Origin: JBCCZC01 sp039188505
GTDB lineage: Bacteria > Pseudomonadota > Gammaproteobacteria > Xanthomonadales > SZUA-38
DNA: 11,369 bases
Direction of reading: 5' to 3'
Assembly (NCBI GenBank): GCA_039188505.1
Contig: JBCCZC010000164.1
Location: 1-11,369, forward strand
Under the pieces are notes generated by a model. It saw only the letters and a program-made list of their open reading frames with translations, ran no database searches and was not told where the DNA came from. Every line of letters begins with the position of its first letter. Position 1 is the stretch's first letter. Both the position numbers and the translations under genes were made by a program. Below are positions 1 through 6,021 of the stretch, one piece after another.

Positions 1-2
1 AC

Positions 3-185
3 TGGGGCACCGTGCGCGAGGCGTTGATCCTCAGCGCCATCTACTTCGGGGTGCTGGGGGGCGTCGAGGCCACGGGGATCTATGCGTCGATGCGCCGACA
101 CTGGCCGGACGAGCCACCCGTCCGGCTCACTCGCCTGGAGATGGACGATCGCGAACGGGCGAAGCGGGATCAACGGTCCCGCTAG
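3..185 (+). CDS. C-terminal fragment of a small membrane protein
   Basis: An open frame enters from the left edge and ends at the TAG at 183-185, giving 60 visible residues; the start lies outside the window. The first half holds one hydrophobic segment (ALILSAIYFGVLGGVEATGI) that would fit one membrane span. It is followed by a charged tail rich in Arg, Asp and Glu (LEMDDRERAKRDQRSR), probably cytoplasmic by the positive-inside rule. Codon choice is GC-rich at third positions like the neighbours, which supports real coding. I do not recognise the family and no catalytic motif is visible. It is followed by 98 non-coding bases before the next gene on the same strand, so it need not be co-transcribed with it. 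Confidence 0.55.
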   Translation, partial: WGTVREALILSAIYFGVLGGVEATGIYASMRRHWPDEPPVRLTRLEMDDRERAKRDQRSR

Positions 186-202
186 GTCGCAACCGACTCT
201 CC

Positions 203-232
203 GCGACACAACGGACTGACGTGAACTATGCT
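203..232 (+). promoter_or_regulatory. Candidate sigma-70-type promoter for the NHL/FG-GAP gene
   Basis: A -35-like GCGACA (203-208, 4/6 to consensus) is followed after 18 bases by a -10-like TATGCT (227-232, 4/6). This lies in the short gap between the upstream stop codon and the GTG start at 284, and would give a leader of about 45 bases. It is assigned by eye only; matches this good occur by chance. Confidence 0.3.
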
Positions 233-283
233 GCTGAATGAAGCAGGGACGGTGGCGTTCCATTTCACCATGAAGGGGGGAGC

Positions 284-3200
284 GTGCGCAGAAGGACAAT
301 CATGCTGCTGGCGGCAATGCTGGCTGCTGTCGCCTCCGGAGTGGAAGAGCAGCGAACGATCAATACGATCGCCGGTGGCTACACGGGCGACGGTCTTCGG
401 GCCGACAGCAACGCGATCGGATTGAGTTCGCCCAGCGGCCTCGCCATCGATGATCAGGGCAATCTGTTCATCGCCACGGTCGATCATCGAATCCGCAGGA
501 TCGACGCGTCGACGAACATCATCGACACCTTCGCCGGCACCGGCGAGTCGGGGCTCGTCGGTGATGAGGGTCCCGCCAACCGGGCTTCCTTGAACCAGCC
601 AGCTGATATCGAATTCGATTCGGCCGGAAACCTGCTCCTGGTCGACCGACTCAATCACGTGATTCGTCGCATCGACCTCGAGACAGGGGTCATCTCGAGA
701 GTCGCGGGTACCGGGGCCGGGGGATTCGCCGGCGACGGCGGGTCCGCGCTTGCGGCCAGCTTCCTGCGGCCGCTCGGGCTGGCGCTGGATGGCGACGACA
801 ACATCTTCGTTGCCGATCAGTTCAACGGCCGGGTTCGCCGGATCGATGCCCAAACGGGCGAGATCAGCACGGTGGCGGGCAACGGCGGTTTCGAGACCTC
901 GGGCGACGGCGGCCCCGCCGTGGACGCAGGGCTGGATTTCGCCCTGCTGGACGTGGCCATCGACAGTGCCGGCAATCTACTGGTCCTGACCAGCACCCGG
1001 GTACGCATGGTGGACGCGGCGACCGGCCTCATCGACACGCTGCTCGGGGGAGGCGACGCAGCGCCCGACGACGGCGTGGCTGGCACGGAAGCGTCGTTCT
1101 CATCGATCGGGGCATTGCTCGTCGGTGATGATGACGACGTTTTCGTCGCCGATCTGGGGAGAATCTACCGCCTCGACCGCGATTCCGGAGACCTGAGCGT
1201 CGTGGCGGGGAGCATAGTTGGCAGGGACGACGGGGAGGTGCCCGCCGCTGATGCGCGGTTCTTCCTTCCCGCCGCGCTCACCTTCGATGCTCAGGGCAAC
1301 CTGTTCGTGGCCGATCAAGGCAACAATCGAATCCGGCGGATCGACGCTGATCTCACTACGGTGAGAAACGTGGCCCAGGGCCTGGTCGGCAACGGCACCG
1401 CAACCAACGTGTCCGTATTGAATGGGCCCATGAGCATCGCGACGGACAGTCAGGGCAATGTCTTCCTGGCCGACGAGAGCCATCATCGGATTGCACGCAT
1501 CGAGAGCGGCTTGCGGAACATCGACACGGTCGCAGGGACCGGGGTCCGAGGCAGCTCCGGGAACGGCGGACCGGCCGTGAACGCGACCCTGGATTTTCCA
1601 GGCGCCGTGGCGGTCGGACCGGATGCCGCGGTATATTTCTCGCAAAGCGGGACGATCCGGCGGATCGATCCCGACACCGGGATCATCGATTTCCTCACCT
1701 TCGGTCCGCCCGCGTCCTTTTTCGTCATGGATCTTGATCCGGGGGGAGCGATCTTCGTGCCGAACGCCAACGCTCATGTCGTCCGACGATGGGACCCGGA
1801 TACCGAAGAATGGAGTGTCGTTGCGGGAACCGGGGAGCCCGGCTATAGCGGCGATGGCGGCCAGGCGACTGCGGCGCAGCTGAATTTCCCGTCGGACGTC
1901 ACCGTCGACGGCGACTCGCTGCTCATCGCAGACACCGACAATCATGTGATTCGGCGAGTCGACCTGGAATCTGGCGTCATCGAAACGCTGGCAGGCAACG
2001 GCGATCGCTCGACGATCGACTCGCCGGATCCGCTCTCGGCGTCCTTCATTGATCCTCGTCGAGTCACTCGCGGCGCCGACGGATCGACGTTCGTGCTCGA
2101 GCGTCGGCTCCTGCGTCGAATCGACGGGCTGACCGGTGCCGTGGAAACCTATGCCGGAAACGGTCTCGAGGGGTTTTCCGGAGACGGAGGGAATGCCCTG
2201 GACGCTTCATTTTTCACCGGCAACGCCGATATTGCCGTCGATCCGCTTGGCAACGTGTATCTCTCGGATCCGTTCACGGGTCGGGTTCGTCGCATCGAGA
2301 CGATCCGGCCGCGGCAGATCGACCCGGGTGCTTTACCTGGCGACGCGGTGGTTGGTAGCGCAGTGGCCGTCGATGACGCCTCTGTCATCGTCGGGGTCGC
2401 CGGCGACTCGGTGCTCATCTACGAGGAGATCGAGTCGATCGAAACGACGCCGGCGCAGGTCCTGCTACCGCCGCCGGGTGCCGCGGCTGACTTCGGTGCG
2501 GTTCTCGCCCGCAGTCCGGAGCTGCTGGTCGTCGGCGCGCCCGGAAACGCAGCCTTTGCCAAGGGGTCGGAAAGCACCTTGCAGGCGGCCATCTACGAGC
2601 GCCTGGGAACGAGCTGGCAATTCCTGGCAGGTATCAAGGGGCAGGGGGCGGTCACGGCCGATGACGGGTTCGGCAGCAGCATTGCGATCTCTGGCACGAC
2701 CGTCGTGGTCGGTGCGCCGCGGGATGATGAAGGCGAAGCCATGGCGTCCGGAGCGGTCTACGTGTTCTCGGTGCAGCAGGGCTTGGTGACGCTGGACGAG
2801 AAGCTCAAACCCGTCGATCCCGTCGGCGGTGAGCGGTTCGGTGAGTCGGTTGCACTGAACACGGACATGCTGGTCGTCGGGTCGCCGGGTGCGCCGAAGC
2901 CGGGAACGTCGCTGACTGCGGGCTCGGCGACGCTCTACGATCGCGTTGCGGAAAACCTCATGGTCGCCGGCATCATTTCCCCGGACGAAGGCGAATCCGG
3001 TGACGAGTTTGGACGCTCGCTTTCCCTCGCGGGCGACGTGGTCGTCGTCGGCGCACCCGGAAGCGGGGACGGCAGCATCGCCAGCGGCGCGGCGTTCGTC
3101 TTCGACGGCGAGCTGCTGACCCAGCGGCAAACGCTCCTGCCCAGTCGGCCGAGCGAGGGCGGTGCCTTCGGATCGGCCGTCAGTGTCAGCGGCGGTCAGA

Positions 3201-3460
3201 TCGTCATCGGCAGTCCGTTCGAGCCGATCGCGCCGGGCGCCAGCGGAGCGGTATACCGCTTCGACCAGTTCGTCGAGGCGGAGCGAATCGCCGCTGGAGC
3301 GGGTCAGCAGGCCTTCGGACTGGCCGTGGCGGCATTCGACGATCGCATTGCCATCGGGGCGCCAGCCACGGCCGTGGCCAAGGGTGGCGCCACCGAAGGA
3401 AGCGTCGGCGCTCGACGCGTCGCGCTCCGGTTCTTCTCCAACGGCTTCGAGCGGCGCTGA
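284..3460 (+). CDS. Secreted twin-propeller protein: NHL repeats plus FG-GAP repeats
   Basis: A 1058-residue protein starting at GTG 284, preceded at close range by a purine-rich ribosome site (AAGGGGGGAG, 273-282). Residues 1 to about 20 form a signal peptide: three Arg, then IMLLAAMLAAVAS. Residues about 25-675 carry 12 recognisable NHL-type units of the form D-x-x-GN-(L/V)-(F/L)-(hydrophobic)-AD-x-x-(N/H)-x-(V/I)-RRID, often preceded by GxxGDGG-A motifs (for example YSGDGGQAT, FSGDGGNAL). Twelve units would fit two six-bladed beta-propellers. Residues about 690-1045 hold 7 FG-GAP units (FGxxVxxxxxxxVVGAPxxxxxxxxGAVYVF), the number that makes one integrin-alpha-like seven-bladed propeller. 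The protein ends FFSNGFERR, a tail I associate with exported proteins of this lineage. No enzymatic site is visible; a role in surface binding or protein scaffolding is inferred. Its stop lies 13 bases from the stop of the convergent oxidase gene. Confidence 0.9.
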   Translation: MRRRTIMLLAAMLAAVASGVEEQRTINTIAGGYTGDGLRADSNAIGLSSPSGLAIDDQGNLFIATVDHRIRRIDASTNIIDTFAGTGESGLVGDEGPANRASLNQPADIEFDSAGNLLLVDRLNHVIRRIDLETGVISRVAGTGAGGFAGDGGSALAASFLRPLGLALDGDDNIFVADQFNGRVRRIDAQTGEISTVAGNGGFETSGDGGPAVDAGLDFALLDVAIDSAGNLLVLTSTRVRMVDAATGLIDTLLGGGDAAPDDGVAGTEASFSSIGALLVGDDDDVFVADLGRIYRLDRDSGDLSVVAGSIVGRDDGEVPAADARFFLPAALTFDAQGNLFVADQGNNRIRRIDADLTTVRNVAQGLVGNGTATNVSVLNGPMSIATDSQGNVFLADESHHRIARIESGLRNIDTVAGTGVRGSSGNGGPAVNATLDFPGAVAVGPDAAVYFSQSGTIRRIDPDTGIIDFLTFGPPASFFVMDLDPGGAIFVPNANAHVVRRWDPDTEEWSVVAGTGEPGYSGDGGQATAAQLNFPSDVTVDGDSLLIADTDNHVIRRVDLESGVIETLAGNGDRSTIDSPDPLSASFIDPRRVTRGADGSTFVLERRLLRRIDGLTGAVETYAGNGLEGFSGDGGNALDASFFTGNADIAVDPLGNVYLSDPFTGRVRRIETIRPRQIDPGALPGDAVVGSAVAVDDASVIVGVAGDSVLIYEEIESIETTPAQVLLPPPGAAADFGAVLARSPELLVVGAPGNAAFAKGSESTLQAAIYERLGTSWQFLAGIKGQGAVTADDGFGSSIAISGTTVVVGAPRDDEGEAMASGAVYVFSVQQGLVTLDEKLKPVDPVGGERFGESVALNTDMLVVGSPGAPKPGTSLTAGSATLYDRVAENLMVAGIISPDEGESGDEFGRSLSLAGDVVVVGAPGSGDGSIASGAAFVFDGELLTQRQTLLPSRPSEGGAFGSAVSVSGGQIVIGSPFEPIAPGASGAVYRFDQFVEAERIAAGAGQQAFGLAVAAFDDRIAIGAPATAVAKGGATEGSVGARRVALRFFSNGFERR

Positions 3461-3467
3461 TCAGCGC
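3454..3467. repeat. Perfect 14-bp palindrome between two convergent genes
   Basis: GCGCTGATCAGCGC is a perfect inverted repeat centred between 3460 and 3461. It contains the TGA stop of the NHL/FG-GAP gene and ends 6 bases before the stop codon of the minus-strand oxidase gene. As RNA from either strand it could form a 5-bp GC-rich stem with a GATC loop. No T-tract follows on either side, so a classical intrinsic terminator is not supported. Confidence 0.45.
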
Positions 3468-3473
3468 ACTTGG

Positions 3474-4628
3474 CTAAACGCGCATCGCGCCGTAGATCCT
3501 ATCGTGCTCGGAGATGATGCGTTCCGTCGTTGCCGGGTCCGGTGACCGGTCCCAGTTACCGCGCTCGTAGCTGCCGCCCAGCACCAGCTCGCCGGTGCGC
3601 GGGAACTGGTAGAGGAGGCCACGGCCGCCGCCGATCGTGGCGAAGTCCACAGCCGCGTCAGGAAGCACGAAGACCAGCTGTCCCTTGATCGGGACCAGCG
3701 ATTCATCCCCGAAGAGTGCGCGCGAACCGAGCCCTGTGCAGTTGAAGATCACGCGCTCGTCGAGGGACAAGACGTCGTCCTCGGTGTCGAAGTGGCGGAC
3801 GACGAACGTGCCGCTCTGGACCCTGAAATCCTGACGGAGCTGACGCAGGAAAACCCCGGGCTCGACGTGCATGGTGACAATGCGGCGCACGTGGGCCGTT
3901 GGAAACGGATGCTCGTGGGGTTGGAGATCGGCCACGGCGGCAAAAAGGTCCGGCAGGGTGCGCTCGTAGTAGCTGGGCGGGATCGGGTTCTCGTCCAGAT
4001 AGTAGTTCTCGAGAAACGAGACGCCGTACCGCGGGCCGATGAGGTTCTGGAACGCATGGTGGCTGACGCGGCAGGCCCATTTGTACCGCTCAACGAAGTC
4101 CGCTGTGGCGACGCCCTCGTCGAAGATGCTCGTCGGTCCCCACTGGCCGGCCGCTACGTTGGATGTGCTGTGCCGCGACGGCGCATGGCTGTAGATGGTG
4201 ACGTTCCATCCCGCGTCCTGCAGGAGCCGGGCAGTGGTCATGCCCATCGCACCCGCGCCGAGGACGGCCGCATTTCCGATCGGCAGCTCGGCGGCCTCAC
4301 GGACCGCAAGGGCCGAGGAACCCCAGGAGATGGAAATACCACCGCCACCGTGACCGTAGTTGTGGATCAGAGCCCGGCCGTCGATATCGTCCCGCCGCAC
4401 CACGAAACCTTCCGGGCGAAACGGGCGTTGTCCGGTGATGACCCGAACCACGCGGTCCATGGACACCCGCGGCGCGACAAAGGGACGCCGGGACAGCGGG
4501 CGCGCGTAGGTCGGGCGGCCGCTGGGCGTGCTGCCCGCGCATGCTGTCACGGCGATGGTCGCAGCAGCGCCGAGCGCCTTCAGTGCCGTGCGCCGGCCCA
4601 GCTGTTTGTCATCGTAGGTCATGCACAT
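3474..4628 (-). CDS. Exported D-amino-acid-oxidase-like FAD oxidoreductase, circularly permuted
   Basis: Read from ATG 4628 (384 aa). Residues 1-30 form an export signal with a twin Arg (LGRRTALKAL), a hydrophobic stretch and a lipobox VTAC, so Tat export and lipidation at Cys30 are predicted. Residues 66-72 (GQRPFRP) and 89-95 (HNYGHGG, then GISISWG) match the D-amino-acid-oxidase signature that normally lies near the C-terminus. Here they precede the FAD-binding GAGAMG (124-129), followed by AAGQW (159-163), NCTG (296-299) and LGGSYERGNW (350-359). The protein ends soon after, where the usual family would continue into FRP. The expected activity is FAD-dependent oxidation of a D-amino or imino acid to the keto acid, ammonia and hydrogen peroxide; the substrate cannot be read. 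ATG 4622 would also serve. The frame opens at ATG 4685, but those extra 19 residues spoil the signal. No ribosome site precedes 4628 or 4622; see the leader ORF at 4609-4695. Confidence 0.85.
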   Translation of the reverse strand: MCMTYDDKQLGRRTALKALGAAATIAVTACAGSTPSGRPTYARPLSRRPFVAPRVSMDRVVRVITGQRPFRPEGFVVRRDDIDGRALIHNYGHGGGGISISWGSSALAVREAAELPIGNAAVLGAGAMGMTTARLLQDAGWNVTIYSHAPSRHSTSNVAAGQWGPTSIFDEGVATADFVERYKWACRVSHHAFQNLIGPRYGVSFLENYYLDENPIPPSYYERTLPDLFAAVADLQPHEHPFPTAHVRRIVTMHVEPGVFLRQLRQDFRVQSGTFVVRHFDTEDDVLSLDERVIFNCTGLGSRALFGDESLVPIKGQLVFVLPDAAVDFATIGGGRGLLYQFPRTGELVLGGSYERGNWDRSPDPATTERIISEHDRIYGAMRV

Positions 4629-4695
4629 ATTCTGGCACGCGACGCGCCAGAAAGATCGAGGGGCGACCGGGCGAATGATGGCCATTTCGGGGCAT
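4609..4695 (-). CDS. Possible 28-residue leader ORF overlapping the oxidase start
   Basis: ATG 4695 is preceded 8 bases upstream by GGAGG, the best ribosome site seen in this block. It opens a frame (MPRNGHHSPGRPSIFLARRV...) ending with TGA at 4611-4609. The stop lies just past both candidate oxidase starts (4628 and 4622), neither of which has a ribosome site. This arrangement would suit translation termination-reinitiation. The peptide has no recognisable domain, and the arrangement may be coincidental. Confidence 0.3.
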   Translation of the reverse strand: MPRNGHHSPGRPSIFLARRVPEYVHDLR

Positions 4696-4732
4696 TGGGA
4701 AAGCCTCCGACCCGGGTGGTCGATAGGTTCCT

Positions 4733-4761
4733 TTCGATGCGAGCTGGGTCGACCGTGTCAA
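4733..4761 (-). promoter_or_regulatory. Candidate promoter for the oxidase gene (consensus -35, poor -10)
   Basis: On the minus strand a perfect TTGACA lies at 4761-4756, in the 171-bp gap between the lipoprotein stop and the oxidase start. At the expected 17-base spacing the -10 position reads ATCGAA, a poor match. A start near 4726 would give a leader containing the GGAGG site and the short leader ORF. Confidence 0.3.
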
Positions 4762-4799
4762 TCCCGGCGCCGAAAGGGGCCTGCGCGCGATGACCCTCG

Positions 4800-5036
4800 T
4801 CAATCGCTGCCGTAGTACTCCTCGCTGCTGATGCACTCGCCATCGCGATAGGTGCTGCCGATCGCCTCGCATTCCTGCTCGGTCAGGTTCTTGACGCAGC
4901 CGTCTTCAGTCATGGTGCCGCCCCAGGCGGCGCATTGCGCTGCCGTCACATCCTCCGCTTCGGCGCCGTCGTCGCCGCACCCGGAAACCGAGATTGCGAT
5001 CAGCATTGCCAGTACGGTCCGACCGAGTCTTGACAC
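4800..5036 (-). CDS. Small Cys-rich lipoprotein with a duplicated motif
   Basis: Read from GTG 5036 (78 aa) because this gives a compact lipoprotein signal: SRLGR, then TVLAMLIAIS, then the lipobox VSGC. The acidic mature part contains two similar units, QCAAWGGTMTEDGC and ECEAIGSTYRDGEC, sharing the pattern C-x2-(W/I)-G-(G/S)-T-x2-(D)-G-x-C; each Cys pair could form a disulphide. The protein ends in the acidic tail SSEEYYGSD. It belongs to the loose class of short exported 'CxxxGGTxxxGxC' proteins; no function can be assigned. The same frame remains open up to ATG 5255, with another ATG at 5186 (MTKEFEFAHD...) that has a GGA site 6 bases upstream. A 128-residue version with a charged N-terminal extension is therefore possible. 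It lies between the racemase and the oxidase, but the gaps argue against strict coupling. Confidence 0.65.
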   Translation of the reverse strand: MSRLGRTVLAMLIAISVSGCGDDGAEAEDVTAAQCAAWGGTMTEDGCVKNLTEQECEAIGSTYRDGECISSEEYYGSD

Positions 5037-5207
5037 ACGGGCATGCCAGCCGCCGTGGTGTAACGGCCGCACGGACCCGCAGCCCCTGGGGTCCCTGCGT
5101 TTCGCTGAGACGAAAGGGTCTGTCATGGCCTCAGACAGCGCACTATCGTTGTCGGCGTCATGAGCGAATTCGAATTCCTTGGTCATCGTTTTTCCAGACC
5201 TTCCGTG

Positions 5208-5240
5208 ATCTTGCGCCCAAGGTGAGAGGGGCCATGTCAA
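5208..5240 (-). promoter_or_regulatory. Candidate promoter region upstream of the lipoprotein gene
   Basis: A second minus-strand GATTGACA contains a perfect TTGACA -35 at 5240-5235, downstream of the racemase stop. No good -10 hexamer sits at 16-18 bases; the nearest A/T-containing word (CAAGAT) is too distant. A transcript starting here would favour the longer reading of the lipoprotein from ATG 5186. The call is weak. Confidence 0.2.
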
Positions 5241-5319
5241 TCGTGCGTCCGACACCTGTCTGGGGTGCCTTCACATTCCTGACCAGCCAATCAACGGGCC
5301 CCCGCTGCGCCCAGCTACG

Positions 5320-6021
5320 CTAATTCGAGAAACCGCATCGTCGCTCCAGCTCCAGAAAAGGGCGCTGGATGGCCTCGATTACCGGTACGCCAAGGTGCTG
5401 CTCCATCCGCGCGCCGGACACCGAGTCGGCGGTGCAGCCAAGAATCAGCAATCGCGCGTGGTCCTCGTCGATGGCCGCGCGCCCGGCGGCCAGCAGCGCC
5501 GCCGAGGTTGCCGCGTTCGGTTCACCGAGTTCGGCCACGCCGACCCCGGCAACTCGGATCGACGCGAGCTCCTCGGTGCCCCCGTAGCGATCGATGCGTC
5601 TCGCGACGCGCCGGGTCCACGTGTCACGACCGACGATCACGCTGTAGGGCACGCCCGCTGCGCGGGCGAGAAGTATCGCGGCTTCGCAGGGGCCGGATAC
5701 GATGCATGACGGTCCGGCAGCGTTGCGCGCGTCTTCCAGGGCCGTGTCGAAGAAGCAGCCGATCAGGATACCGTCGAGTCGTGCTGCGTTGTCCCGGCAC
5801 CAGTTGACGATATCGTCGTGGACCGCGGCTTCGGCCGCCGGATCCTCGAGGTCGAGCGGCCGATCGGGCGGCAGCGAGGCGAACTCGACCTGTGTCTCCG
5901 GTGAGACCGCCGGTTCGAGCAGCGCGAGGGTCGATTCGCGGTAGGCGTCGGTGCCGATCGGATCGAGCCAGGCCAGGCGCACCTCAGCGCCTGCCGTCGT
6001 CTGCAGCGGCGCTGTCGACAT
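5320..6021 (-). CDS. Asp/Glu/hydantoin racemase family protein
   Basis: Read from ATG 6021 (233 aa), the size usual for this family. The two catalytic-type cysteines appear in the expected settings: Cys89 in ILIGCFFDTALEDAR and Cys196 in LLILGCTADSVSG. In family enzymes one abstracts and the other returns the alpha proton without a cofactor. The middle segment (SGPCEAAILLARAAGVPYSVIV) matches the EAA...A...G..F-S-V region of hydantoin and aspartate racemases. The residue after the first Cys-F-x-D is Thr where Pro is usual, so the substrate may differ. An alternative GTG at 5982 begins VRLAWLDPIG, much closer to the normal start of the family fold. It lies one base after the stop of the upstream gene with AGG 7 bases ahead, so the mature start may be there. 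Likely role: epimerising an amino acid, a diketopiperazine (which resembles hydantoin in being a cyclic amide) or another cyclic amide. Confidence 0.82.
   Translation of the reverse strand: MSTAPLQTTAGAEVRLAWLDPIGTDAYRESTLALLEPAVSPETQVEFASLPPDRPLDLEDPAAEAAVHDDIVNWCRDNAARLDGILIGCFFDTALEDARNAAGPSCIVSGPCEAAILLARAAGVPYSVIVGRDTWTRRVARRIDRYGGTEELASIRVAGVGVAELGEPNAATSAALLAAGRAAIDEDHARLLILGCTADSVSGARMEQHLGVPVIEAIQRPFLELERRCGFSN

Noticed and set aside
1100..1945. A 281-codon minus-strand frame inside the NHL gene
   Set aside because: The residues are the antisense of the repetitive NHL units; no signal, motif or ribosome site.
360..2310. Periodic DNA similarity that might suggest a tandem repeat or CRISPR array
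   Set aside because: The periodicity is at protein level (NHL units about 50-60 codons long) with diverged nucleotides; there are no identical short repeats with spacers.
3792..4793. A 333-codon plus-strand frame opposite the oxidase gene
   Set aside because: No motif is visible, and the minus strand encodes every conserved DAO block with the expected spacing.
5073..5094. GGACCC / GGGTCC inverted repeat with a 10-base loop as a terminator
   Set aside because: The stem is only 6 bp with a long loop and no T-tract, and it lies in a frame that may be translated.
5105..5110. CTGAGA near GGGTCC, suggesting a TPP riboswitch
   Set aside because: The other conserved TPP blocks (ACCCUU...GAACCUGAUCUGG and AAUACCAGCG-type) are missing, and no thiamine gene is nearby.
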